Assembly: GCA_013398275.1 (NCBI GenBank)
Contig: VZSE01001853.1
Span: 112,501 to 176,500, forward strand
DNA: 64,000 bases
Reading direction: 5' to 3'
Source of the DNA: Promerops cafer
Lineage: Eukaryota > Chordata > Aves > Passeriformes > Nectariniidae
Below, piece after piece: positions 37,600 to 51,329 of this stretch. A program made the position numbers and the translations under genes. The notes under the pieces were generated by a model. That model saw nothing but the letters and a program-made list of their open reading frames with translations. It did no database searches and was not told the DNA's origin. The stretch's first letter is position 1, and every line of letters begins with the position of its first letter.

Positions 37600-38110
37600 A
37601 TTAATAGTTAGTCCCTGACAGTTGAGCCCAAGCAAGTGGCCATGCTGTACGACAGAAGCTGTTACCCTAAACTTCAGCTACGCCAAGAGCACTGCATGGT
37701 CAGCAGAGCCCCATAAGGAACGAATTATTAAGCCACGATGACTCACAGATTTTCTTTCAGATGCTCATCCCTCTTGTCAGAGATCATTAGAGAAATATTC
37801 TACTGAATATGCAAACACACAGGACACTTGTGTGCACTATAAATGTCAACTATAGCATGTTTTCTGTACTATACAGTTACATTGCAAAGCACAGAAACGC
37901 CTGCTGCCCTGCCAGAGAATGGCAGACTTCAGTGAAAGAAGAACCAAGTCAAAAGACTAGAATTAGATCTGTGCAGCAGCTGCAATGACTCATCTCAAAG
38001 ATCATATTTTCCTCCATTATTTTAATTTGCTAAGTCAAATAAACTGCCAGGCTCCCTTGTACGGTTTGAGAACACTGCAGACCTCCACACAGGAATGAGC
38101 TTTCACTGAT
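37600..38110. promoter_or_regulatory. Candidate intronic regulatory element with two TGACTCA sites
   Basis: This interval is more balanced in base composition than its surroundings and free of recognised repeats. It contains perfect AP-1/MAF-type TGACTCA at 37739-37745 and 37986-37992, a CAGCTG E-box at 37978-37983 right beside the second site, GAATTATTAA near 37722, and CAAAGATCA (TCF-like) just after. The combination would suit a developmental enhancer. No alignment supports it yet. Confidence 0.32.
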
Positions 38111-39421
38111 TAAGAATAATTTGAACCAAGTAAATGAAAGTAAAAACAAATCAGGGAAGTATTTCAAGATTAAGGCAAATGTCTATTGCAATACAACTGA
38201 AAGGACTTTAAACATTACAAATAATTCATTTTAGAATTCAGTGACATATGCTAATCTTTGTTAAAACTGGCTGCAAAATGTTTACAGCAATTTTCTGAAA
38301 GCAACTCCAGATTCTTTTTTAATCATACTACTTTAGGAAAGCTGCTTTTAGTTAAAATACAAAAATCGTAGTTACAAGGTTTCTGCAAACATAACTGCCA
38401 TTCCATTAAGGAAATGGCACAGCAAACAGTAAATAGTGGCCCCAAGGGAAATGTAAGTATTGATTTTATTACTATGTTGGTTGGGTTGTATTTGCAATTG
38501 TCAACTCTAATTTTAGGGTATGCATTAAGTATCCTCATAATAGCTTAAGGAAAAGAGCAAATATTAATTAGAACATATTGATAATGTTTTTATAAGTCTT
38601 AGATTTAGTGCTTACCAAGCATATGTTTTGAAAACATACAAACCTACTTCTTGCTTGTAAACGCAGCTAATAAATGAACAGGCAGAAACTATAATTACAT
38701 GGATTATATGATACTTTTTTGCATCAAGATGCAATTACTTTAAAATTAAATTGAAGTGCAAAGATACTTCTTATTGCACATGACTATGCTATGGCAAATA
38801 AGATTGAAGGCACTGATAAAGCATAAAATTATAAATACAGAGATTGATTATGACTTTCATCCCAGCAACTGTTTTTTGATAGTCAGATTCCTATTCACCA
38901 TTTAGTCTCTAAGCACAGATGCCTGCTACACACAGAAACTGCAGAACGGGTTATATTTGCAGATACTACTAAAGGTAATTCATGTCCTTTTTCCTAGTCT
39001 TTAATTAATTTAAAACAGTACTTACATAAAACCAAACTTATTATACATTATCATTTGTTCCTGATAATATCCACATGCCCTTGACTTGCAGAAGACCCGT
39101 TACTAACTTTGGTATTACACTGCAAAAAGAAAGTAGCAGACAGATTAAAGTAACCAACAGAAAAAAAAGGTTTAAAGCTGCTTCTTCAAAGTTGCACAAT
39201 CTTCCTATACAAAATGACATATGGTAAGTATGTGGTGATGGCAATTTCAAACAATGCAAGACTGATTGGACAATTCACAGGAAAAGGATTTCCTACCCAT
39301 ATGTACTTCACATTTCAGTTTACAGTGTGACTTGCACAAAAGGTACATTACAAGTGCCAGCTGATGTAGCTGACACTTCAGAAAAATCAATTCCTCATAA
39401 ATTTCTGTATTTATGAATAAG

Positions 39422-39470
39422 ATGTGTTTAATATCGAAATATGTTTTGATATGTTAATGTGTTTAATATC
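39422..39470. repeat. 35-bp-offset short direct repeat
   Basis: ATGTGTTTAATATC occurs at 39422-39435 and 39457-39470. The intervening sequence also has ATATGTTTTGATATG. This is probably slippage in AT-rich DNA. Confidence 0.8.
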
Positions 39471-42400
39471 TAAAAGTAGCTAAAATCAACTGTTTGTGCC
39501 ACCTACAGTGTTGTCAACTTTTACAATTGTATCACCAATCCTGATATCATTCACACTTCTTAAAAATCTCTGCTACAAATACATGATTTTAGTATCTCAG
39601 TTTAGATTAAAGAAAAATTCCTGTTTCTTGCAGTAGTGTGATGTAATATCCCAAATTAGGTGGATGTCCCTCTGACTGGGTGAGCATTACCATCCAAGGG
39701 ACATCTCTCCAGGCACAACCACACTTCCAGCCCTGCCAGGGAACTCAGGCTTTTGGGTTGCAGCTAGACATTTACCCTGGGTTTATCTAAACACTCTGTT
39801 GACTAAGATTTACATTGTTGTGAAGCTTTGTTCTAAACATTAAGAAAGCAGATTACAAGCACATCAGTGTCAAAATATTATTTTTCAGGCAAATGGCTTG
39901 CAACAGTTCTCTACCTATCCCAGAATCTGTACATACTACACAAGCATGCGACTGCTATTTGGGGGGCGTTGACAGGTTTCTCCTATTCTCTTGACAGAGA
40001 AAATAAAGACCCTAAAGAATTTTCTCTTGCCCTTGCCCACACTACCTGTGTGGAGCATGCAGAGGGACAGATTTGCTCCATGGGATGCTGAAAGGGTGCA
40101 TCTTTGTAGCTCACTGTGCTCTTCCATCATACCTGGAAAGAGCCAAGCTCACAAGGTCCCACTGCCATCACTTTGTTCTCCACCAAAGCAAAGACTCTTG
40201 TAGAGCTGGTCTGGGAGCTGGGTAAGAAAAGGCTTTCCATATGTATCCTCTGCACATCATACAACTTAATAGCCTCTGCAGAAGCCTGAAGGTGAATAAG
40301 CTGGAGTATGTTATGTTTGGCATGTACCGATGCACGCAGATGTATAAAAGTTCAAGGACCACATTTGTTATGCGAGTATTTATACTTTCTTTCCTCCCAG
40401 GGGACACCAAGGTCTTAGTCTATTAAAGTCTAAATAACACTTAGGTGGTGCAGAGTGGATTGTTCATGGTCACCTGATAAAAGTAAACTTCCTTTTTCAT
40501 ACTGGTTACTAAAATCTGCGGCTACTGATTTCACTGAGGAGTTATGTATATTTTACAGCTGTATCTTTGCTACCAGATATTTAAAATAGACATAAAAATA
40601 CACAAATAAAATAATAAACCCAAATTACAGGGTTTATTTCATAAGTTATACATTTTCTGCCACGGTAGAGAAGGGCTTCAGCAATGTAACTACAAAATGT
40701 CTGTAAGAAAAATGAAATGGGAACTTCTAACTGTGTAAATCAGACGGCAATGCTGGTTAAGCTATTCTTTACAGTGGATTTTATACTTCAAGCAAATGCA
40801 ATGTTCTTAATATAACAGTTTCTCAATGCACATATAATAATCAATACTCACAGTGCCAGCACAGGGACTGGAATATGGCTAAAATTGTTCATCTCAATAT
40901 TATTTCAATAATGGTTTTTTAAAATAAAATGCTTCTGTAAATGATGATATTATATGATTATTTGAAATTCTTACTAAAGAAATCTTGTTTCTGTTATTAT
41001 TGTTTAACAAGACCACAATGTTGCATCACTTAACAGGTCTAAGAAGGCAGGCAACACAAAAAAACCCCATCCCTTTGAGTACAAACCTCTTTGTGTATTA
41101 AGCAAGCAAACCCATGTAACTTCATGTTTAGCAATAATAACTGTATACTGTTTCTCAAAGAAAAGTTCACTGTGCCTGTTTCAATCATGCCACATATTAT
41201 TACCAGTATTTATTCTTGTTAAAAAATTGAATTATAGCAGGAGAGCCTGTAATTTTCTTTTTCATGTCAGAATATGTATATATATAAGAAGAAGAAAGGT
41301 AAGCAAATGTCAGTGTTATTTGAACCAAGGGAAAAAGAAAAGAAATAAAGAAACCAGCATTGTATTTTACTCAAGTAGCATTAACAAAGTCACTGACAAT
41401 TTTAAACAGGGTTTATTTTTTACATACTCAGAAATAAAAATGTTTTTTTACTCTCAGAGAAATCTCTGTTGTGGTGATGAGGAGTGCACTGCCCCTAAAA
41501 GCTTTAAATCTTCCCCTGCACACCCTGACAAAAGTTCAGGGGTGATCTGCTGCTCAGAGACACATTCTACCTCTGCTAATACAACTTTCTGCCAGTACAA
41601 GATAGCGTGGATGAGACTGCTAGTTTTCTCCTGGGGAGACTGGGTTATATTCCTGAAAGCAGCTGAAATTAGAGGGAGTTCTTCATTTTAGTGAGGATGT
41701 TAAAGCATTCCAAAATACACACCACTCAACTCACAGGAATTTGGAATGTGTTGTGTAAATAGCTCTAGCTGGTGACATTTTCTAAGGCTAAACAAGCTGC
41801 TTGGAAAAATGGTTTGTGCTGAGTCTTAGAATTACTAGTAAATCAAACAACATCAGAAGTTCACTACTTGATTAACACAAGGCCTTACAAGGAAGTTGAA
41901 AAATAATACTCCTGATTTTATTTCAGCTTATGAACTAATTACCCTGAATGTATTTGAAAATGTAGAAATCAGACAGGTTTGATACACAAACCTCCTGAAA
42001 GAAACTCCGAGTTTCTCTTCCGTGAACCGGTTTCTCATACCACAGATGGTAGCCCAGGAGGGGAAATGAGTTCTGCAGACTCACCACCCACCGGTAGGGG
42101 AAGGGAGGGAGCAGACACTGAGGCTAGTTTTGACCCTACCCCCCAGAATACCAAACAGAATTGCTCCAAGTCACAATTTCCTTCTTATGCTGCTCCTAGG
42201 GCAGCATGCAATTATGTACTGCAACTGGCTTAGGGCAGGCTGGGTCCACAATTAGTCCCTTGACCTTGCTGAGACTAACAGTATGAGTAAGGTGAGCATG
42301 ACATATCTCTCTCTCAAAATTCTCAATTATTTTATGCAACTAATGTAACAGTAATTTCCCTGCATCTTAAAGAAATTGCTCCCTATCATAAAAAGAGCCT

Positions 42401-45400
42401 TGCCTATAAACTTAACTAAAAGGTCAAAATGATAGTTTTAATTCAAAGTTTCCATAGCTTTCTCGATAAAATGAGTATGAATATAGATTGTCGCTTTATT
42501 TCTACTTTCCATTAAAAAGCATAGGATTTTCTTCTACTTTCTGTAATAGGTTTATTAGTTATAGCTCTATTACAACAATACTCAAGGAAGTTCCATTCAT
42601 ATCATAGACAATTATCTGTGATAAAGCTCATGGCAGAAACTGTAGATGGAATAAATGCTGACATGGGTACATTAATGCACATGCCACTCACATCGTGTCA
42701 GGTACAGCTACCCCTTAGGTTTGAAGATACAAATGCTCCTTTCAGCACTTTGGCATATCTCAAGTAATTAGAAGCCATCTGCTGAAATCTTCTACATTCA
42801 ATCTCAAACAGCCATCTTGAAATGGTTCGGGCTTTATGTCACGCTGGAGGGCATACCTTTCCCTCCATGCTCTGGCTGAAAGAGGCCTCAGACAGTGAGT
42901 AAGAATGAGATCATGCAAAGGAAAAAACACTGCCAGGAGTCTGACCTAGGCTGTCCAATTAATTGTCAGTGAGTTAAAACAATTCAAACTCATTAAACAA
43001 ACAAATACAAATACAAACTTCTAAATTGAAGATGAAATGTGGGTCAGTTTGGGACCCAGTCATTAATGAAATAATCCATAATAGCCAATTAAAATAGAAT
43101 ATCAGGAAAAACTGAGGCAGGGAGAGATGGCTCAGTTAACCACAGAGTGAGCAGAATGTGTTTCTTCTCATCTTGTAGCCAAGATGCAACATACAGCCAC
43201 TGCTTAGAAGTGATGGGCGCAGAAGCTGGTATCCATGGTTGCAGAGGAAGACTTTTCAGGGCAACGTTAAAATACCACAGCAAACAGAACTCCATGAAAA
43301 GTCACTATTTTTATCTTCCAGTCAGAGAAGCCCCGTGAATGGGGTTGCAACCCTTCTGTAACACCTGCCTTATACACACAGGTGCAAAAAAAGATTATTC
43401 CTTACATCTAAAAGGTCACTTAATGAGACAGACATAAAGAATAAAACCCGCCACAGTATATGCCTTGAATGATTAATCATACTGAGTTCTAAACCCATCC
43501 TGAACATGTGATCACAGCTCAGTGATATTTGCTCTAAGATGTATACAGTGAGGGAGTTACCATGGAATAGGAGCACACAATAAATAATAAATGAAGAAAA
43601 TACCCAATCATAAAGTTGAAGAACATTTCTGAGTGCACAATATTAATGGAGATCAAAAAGGCAACTAACCCATGTGTAATACATGAGTAATGAGAAGTAA
43701 CCTCCAGAACTTCCATGTAAATCAGTTAGTTATATAGCACACTGGGTCAAGGTTTAGTGAAGCAACTTCTCAAAACCGTAAAAATCACTTATTGGAACAG
43801 CTGACTCTACAGCATGTATGATGAGAAGATACTTTTTAGTAAAGCTGAGTAATTAAAGGTGTTGCTTTGGCCAGTGACTATAGTTGGCTTATCAAGAGCA
43901 GTCACAGCAATATAATTTAGACAGCTCTCATAAGACAGGTGTCAGTGTGGCCCTAAAAAATCAGATTATAAAATCCCTGAATCTACTTCATTTCAAAGGG
44001 CAAAGTTAGTCATGAAAGTCTCATAAAGTTTAGATCCCTTTCTACATCATCTCTGCTACACTGAGGACAACACTGAAAAGTGAAGTCAATGCACAGACGA
44101 TATGCTTCAGAACATGATCTCCCACATAGCTTTGATTAAGAATGTACATGTATACTGCAAATATCAACATACAGATTATTTAGCATAATCAAAAATTAAA
44201 ATATTCAAGACTATGCCAGCTATTTTTTAGTTAAAATGAAGCAAATTTATCAGTTAGGGAATACGAAAGAGTACCATTCAGTACAAATACCCTTCCAGAA
44301 ATCCACATAGAAATTTTGTATATGGTTTTGACTATATATTGCTCAGAAATATAGAATATCATAAAAATAATTTGGGGGATTTTGCAAATGGCTATTGTGT
44401 GAAATTAACTTTTTACAAGAGAGTTTATGATTGCAAAGAACACTACCAAGTTTTTAAAATTTTACACAATTATCTAAACATCCTTAGTCTATGCAGCTTT
44501 GCACTAATATCCTTGAGTATAAATCCTGCAAGTACATTTATCTTCACCTGTTCAATACAAGTCTCACAGAACTCTACAAGTGCACTTTTCCGTATTCAAA
44601 TCACTGCAGTCATACCCCAACAGTGCTCATGGTATAATTATTTTTGGCTGACAAACCAGCAAAACTCACCTATCTATTTATCAATTAGTATGTCAGACTG
44701 AAGCTGTATTACAATACGATTTTGTAAAGCCAGTAATATATCTGTCTTTCCTTGACAGAACAAATAATCACATGTTAAAGGTGGCTCCTGCACGTAGGGC
44801 AAATTTCTGCTTGTGACCACAGAAGTATCCAGTTGAGCCCTGGCTGAATCTCCTCCAGCTCATCCCATCTCTACACGGGATGGGATCCCACCTCTACATG
44901 CTTACATAAATAGCTTGTCCGCATTAATAAAGGCCTAGAAGAATCATTTACAAAGTGAGAAATCTAAAGACACTCAGAGGGTGAACAGAGAAGCCAGAGG
45001 TGCTAAACCTTTCCCATAACCTCCCTTATGCACCATAGCCAACAACAGGAGCCACTGAGCTGAAGCTTACTAGCTGGAAAACACAAAAGCCAGGAAGCCT
45101 CAGGAGACATTCCTTCCAAAGGCAAACGGGGTCCTCTGTTCCCTCATATTATTCAAAGACCCGGGAAAAAAGTACAAACAGACACTCAGTGCCTCTAGAA
45201 CTTGGTCAGTAGCTTCAATCACAAAAAAGGAAAAGCTAAAGATCTACTAAAATTGCCTCAACTATGAAGTTCTGTAATTAAAAGTGAAATCAAATAGAGA
45301 AACGAGGAGCAGATGTTGGTTTTATTTCTGTATGTTGACTTTATTAAGGAAACATTTCCCCATTCCCCTCCCCCAAGACATCCTTTTCTTTCATTTATGT

Positions 45401-48400
45401 GCTATGATTCCTATTATTTTCTTTTCCCACTAAACAACCGTAACCTTCATCAGTACAATGAAGCCATTTATGTCTAAATTCTTGTTGCTCTTGGGATTTT
45501 TCTTTATGTGTTTTGTAATTGTTGTAGTTGATTTATAACTTTTATGTCTCTGATGTAAAATGGAAGTAGAATACAATCTTTTTTACTCTACTCTGATTAA
45601 CACCTGTAAGAACACAAGAGATATACAAAAATAATCCTTTTTTTATAAAAGAAATCTTTCTCTAATTACTTTGTTTTAGAAAGCTACTGAAGACCTCCCC
45701 TGATAGGAATTAAACCAGCACCCAGTTGGTGCTTTATTGTCTCTTGAACAAAATGATTTATTGTTTGTAGTCTGAAAGCAAAAAAGGAGGAAAATTACAT
45801 TTTCTTGTACCAGTAGCCCTATTACTTGTTCTATACTATTCTTTGAAGATTACAATAACCAATATTATAATGGTACCAGAAATAGTTAACTCTAACAAAG
45901 CTGCTTACACAAAAGCAGTGACAACTGAGATCACTGTATCTCATGATGATTTAACCTTAGATGTCCAATCTCGTGTTTCTTACCACAGCATGACCTGCTA
46001 TAACGTTCAAATTTCAATTTATCTCCTACCCTAGAGTCTGGGCATAACTGATTTTTTTTTAAATTATTTTTTAAGTTTTCAAATAAAGAAAGTTTAATTA
46101 AGTAGGAACAGGCAAAAAATACAAGAAAAATTGCCAAGAAGAGGAAGTCAGAAATCCTTTACGTGAGTCTAAGCTATGAATAGCAAACTAATTTTAAGAT
46201 AATTTATTTTCTGTATCAATGAGAATTGAATAGTTTTTTAAACACATTGATTAAAAAGTCTAAGCTCTTACTGCTTACGGAAGAAGTGTTTTAAATGGGC
46301 AAAACAGATTTGTACCAAGCTGTATACCTAAACCCAAATGTACAAGATGTATACATATGCACATACACAGCAGATGAAAAGTTGGAAATTCAAAATCCCT
46401 TTGTCAGAAAAGAGGCCATTATAAGAGTGATGGTGTTGTGAGTGCAGGAAGTTGTTTCTCTTCCAAACTTCCAACTACAGCTCTTTATCCACATTTTTCA
46501 GCAATCCCATGGAATTTGGATTCAGTATTAGCAGAACATACTCTGACGCACCCCTTGAAGTTCCAGAAGAATATTTTTGTGAAGTTGGCTGAAGTTGGGG
46601 AACTATTTAACAATGGGACTTATTTTGATTTGGATGAGGCCATTAGAAAACTACTGATACTCCATGAGAAAAGAGACTAAGTAGGAAAACATATCCCATT
46701 CTTAAAAGAGATGTTTGTTGGTACAAACACAGGATGACATGCATCATGGAAAGAACGTGGCCAGACATGAGTATTTCTGGAAAATTCCTTCAGGCCAGGT
46801 TATAACCACCACGATTTATCTTCTTTCTCTTCATAAACTGATTCTATTTAGACAAAGCTGAGAAAAATTGCTAAAATAACTTTAAAAACAGACAAGACAT
46901 CACAAAATCATACCATTATTTAAATATTGATTAGTAGTTGCACCAATCACATTATTATTTCTAGATGTTATAGAAACAAGAATCTTTTAAAGGCTCATTA
47001 ATATAAGTGCAAATTAAGGCAAGGAAGAAATTCTGAAATATTTTCACTGTCTTATTAGTGACACTATTTGCTCCTTGAGACAAGAGAACTGTGTTGCACA
47101 TGGCACTGCAAGCTCTGGAGGTCTATTCTGTCACCTGCTGTCATTTCAGGTGCCCTGATGTGGTGTCTGATGTGTCCCCACAGGGCTCACAAATGTGACA
47201 GAGCACCTACTGCATATGATCTCTGCCATTCAGGAGTGGAAGCTGGAGGCCAAGTGGGATGCCCAAAGGTATTCCAAATGGTACAAGGTACCTGTACTGA
47301 ATCAAGTTGCTGATGTCTTTCTTGCTGGAAGTAGTTTCATAACAGAGAATTGTCAGAGAGTAGGAAACTCTGTAGCAAGCTGCATAATGCTCACCCAAAA
47401 AGCCCGCATGGAACACCTCTCTCTTGTAATCTTTAGATAATCTTCATTGCACTGTCCAGAAAAAGTGTGATTTATACACTGCAATCTTCAGCTAATTAAA
47501 AAAATCATACTCTAGTCTATGAGTGCTTGCTCATTTAAGCTTACACATAATTTAGGAATTTTAAATGCATATAACCTAGAATAAAGTTTCTATTTTTAAA
47601 ATACCTTTCGTTTTAGCAAAACTAGGTGGAATTAAACAAGAAAATTGCATACTTCATATGTGAGAAACTGAAGTATACTTAAGTATAATTTTAACAATGT
47701 TATGTCCAAGAATGAGTTGACCTTCTATTCTCCTTAACCCTTTTTTCCATCAAAGCCACCTACACCCACTTTCCCTCCTGTTTCTCTAATCTGCAATTAT
47801 TTATGTTGTCTTCATGCTGCTCTATCCACCATGGGAGCAAAATTGTATTTGCTGAAAAACAGAGCTAACTATACTGTGAACCCAGCAACAAAAAGACAGA
47901 GCAGATGTTACTTTAGACATGCTAAGTATTCCTATGCTTAAAGCACTCACAGTAAAGGACTGAACTCAGTATTAAAAACAAAAAAAAAACATTATGGTCT
48001 TAAACATGTGGAAAGAAATTAGCACAAAACTCAAACAGAATGGCTTACTTAATAGGCTCTAAAGTATTTATTCCGTGGTTGTATTCAGCAACAATTTTGC
48101 ATCAATTCAACACATATGTGAGGCTATACATGGGGTCAAATATTGCATATAAGGCAATTATGCTCAACTTCTTCTAATCTCAGTACTCAGTTTTCTCCAG
48201 GATCCCTTCCACCTGTCCATCAACAATCTGCCCACATCTTTATCTACCTGAACATTTCCCAAAACACAGAAAATACATATGAGAATAACTGTAGTGGAAG
48301 GGAAAAAGATACCAAAGAAGGTCCTTTCTAGTGTTCTTACGTTTTTCCTCACTGTAAGTAAGCAAGAGTTGGAAAACAGACATTAAAAAATGAATGAATA

Positions 48401-51303
48401 AAGGCAGTTTGCAGTTTGGCCTTTACTACAAAAGGTTTATCAGGATTATAGTGAGGTGTCTCAGCAGTCTACAGGGTAGTCTCTGCAAGTAGGGGATCAC
48501 CAGAGCAGTCTTTCCCCCTCCCTTATTAATAAACTTACGCAAGACTATTATTTCTCTTTCTCTACCGCAAGCAAATTACTTCAAAACTAAAAATAAGTCT
48601 ACATAAAGCTAAACAGAAAATTGCAATATTTCCCTATCCAAGTTGGAAGTGATTAAGGATAACTTGTAAACCTTCATGTCAGGCAAAGTTCCTGTAATTC
48701 CAGTTATTTTGTATACATTAATGCACTCTACATTTGCCATGTACCCTCTCACCTCAGTGGAGTCTAGTGACTCCTCTTCATAGCTAAACTGCTCTATAAT
48801 AAAAGTAAAATAAACTTCATTCATTAAATACCTGATAGTTTATAGTAAGATACAAAGATAGCACATCACCAGCCAAGCTTCAATAGAAAAATTGAGACCA
48901 CGCAGAATTCAGCAAACACAAATCTGAATCATGAGCAGAAGCATTAAATACATTATCACAATAAATCATTTTCACAGAAGTGCAGTACCATATCTGAAAG
49001 GGCACTTCCCACTTCACTGAAATACACGTTATCACCATACAATTAGTTCAACTCCACAAATGGGGGAAAAAAATATTAAAAAGGTGTGATTTTAAATTCA
49101 TCCTTGAAGGGATACATGCCTGCATAAAATGTATTTTCCCAGTGATAAAACCTAGAGATATAACTCTAGTAAGAGATATCCATAATAAAGAATTTCAAAT
49201 AACTGCTTAAAAACACATAATGAGACTAATCACAGTACTCTAGAAAGCAACATGTCTTTAACAGCAATCATCACAGTATGAAATCAACTTGAGCTTATTA
49301 CATTTGGCTGAATAATCTAAAATTGTAGAATTAAAAATAATTATTGATAAAAGATAAGACATAAAACCTCCCTAGCTGTTTGAATCTAAGAATATCAGGG
49401 GATGGAATGAATGTTGAATTTATGTTGTGGAAAATTGGTCCCAAGTTGGTTTTACACTTCATCAGAAAGCACTTTTGTCTTGTATGCAAACAGTTAATGA
49501 AGCATACCAAAACTGCAACTTTTGCTAGCTCTGGTGTGGTAAGACTCATAGCATATTCCATAGCTTGCAGAATATTTAAGAAACATTATAGATTTTTCAT
49601 TTATTCTTCTTCAGTTATAATGCAGAATCCTATAATTTTAAATATAATTTCTTCTTGCATTTTCAAGCATTGTTTTATACAGCTTGCAGTTGCAGAAACA
49701 GTATAGCCTTTCATATCTAAAGCATTCTTTTTTGTTCCTTTACAGAGCATTTTTAAGAAAAAAATGACACCACATAAGTAACTGGTGCTTTAATAAATTC
49801 TAAGAATATGTGGATTCTTAACAAGCTCTTATGCTAGATGTGTGATTGGTTCTAAGATTTTACGGCTGCACCTATCTCTATTTTATTTTTGTTATATTTT
49901 GGTTCAGCTATTCTCATAGTTGAAGACAAGAAACTTATTATTCCAAGTGGATAATAGTTATACTATCATGTCTCTTTTAGAGAAAATGGGCAGGACAGCC
50001 TCTTTTATACCAAAACTGAAACAAACATATAGAACAGGGAAGGCTTTACAATTCTGAACACTTGCCTTTAAAAGGCTTTCCTTTCACATTGCAGTTTCAT
50101 GACTTTTGCATCAAGAATTTGTCTACAGAAATATATCTGAGTATGGCAACCAGCTCAATTATCTCAACCATACACACTCTTACGATTAACTTTGGGAAAT
50201 TAATGGGCTTACACAGCTGAACAAATGATTGGTGAGCTCCAGTCAACCACCACATCAAAAAGAAAGTCCCAACTGCAAAGACAAACAGCATCAATGCTCT
50301 GCAGGAGGGGACAAAGCTGCCTAAAAAATTGCGTAATGCAGGGACTGAATGCATTTATTTACTCAAGAATCGCAAAGGCTGTTTTATCTGTGGAATCCAG
50401 CCCTTTACGACTTGTCCTGCAAAGAAGCTCCCGTGAGCAGACCAACACGACAAACACTACTAATATCAATTACACTGAATGCTCAAACTTCAGGAAATTG
50501 GTGTACACTGTTTTCTGCCATAGATCCTCATTAAATAAGCCCACCAATTAAGGGCAGAAAGCACAACTTTGAGCAGCCCTTGCTAAAAAGGAAAAATTAA
50601 AATTATCTGCCATTAACAGCCTACAAGAAGAAGAATCCACCAAGCTGCACATCAAGTGTACAGCCTGGGGTATGTTTCAACAATTACTATCATCAAACCC
50701 ACCCAAATTATAATAGAATAGAAGATTGGGGCACTCCAGTTACAGTTAGGACTGCAGAAGTTCATAACAATCAAATTAGTAACAGTCAGATGACATTGCA
50801 ATGCCTGTTCTTACGCTTTGAGTACCACCAAAATAGATTTCATATAAATAGATTAAATACATTGTAGACCTAAACCATGCTGAATAACAGTTTCTTAGGA
50901 GTCCTTATGTTTCTAACATATACAATAGCTGGCATACAGTCTCTTCATTTTTATTTTTTTATCATGCCATAAGCTGACACACGAAAAAGATTTTACTAAC
51001 ATGCTTATGTTTCTTACTACACACATGCACTACTCCACTTTGAGCAAGACTTTTATACTCATAAGAGATTTTCCAAAAGTGGCCAGCCCTGAAGGGTTTG
51101 CAGGACCCCATCCAAAGAAATCTGTGGTAAAGCATCATCTTAGAGCAAGCCATTTCTGGCCGAGGCAATTTCACCATATTCAGATTCAGATAGTGAACTT
51201 GTTGGAGCTCCTTGGCTAAGAAAGCTGGGTTTGATTAATCTGGTACTAGAAATCTTTCAAGAAAGCAGCAAGAAATGGAAGTAGAGATTTAGAAGATACC
51301 ACT

Positions 51304-51329
51304 CCTTCCCTCCCTCCCTCCCTCCCTCT
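51304..51329. repeat. (CCCT)n microsatellite
   Basis: About six CCCT units in an otherwise ordinary stretch; on the minus strand it is a GGGA run. Confidence 0.9.

Noticed and set aside
41227..41691. Longest open frame in the window, 154 codons on the plus strand
   Set aside because: It starts at a non-ATG codon, the composition is Lys/Ser/Phe-rich as expected from AT-rich DNA, no domain is recognisable, and it lies in a DACH1 intron. A frame this long is only mildly unexpected by chance in 64 kb.
45690..45735. tRNA-like phrase GGTTTAATTCCTATCA on the minus strand
   Set aside because: It resembles a T-arm, but no acceptor pairing, D-arm or anticodon stem could be assembled around it.
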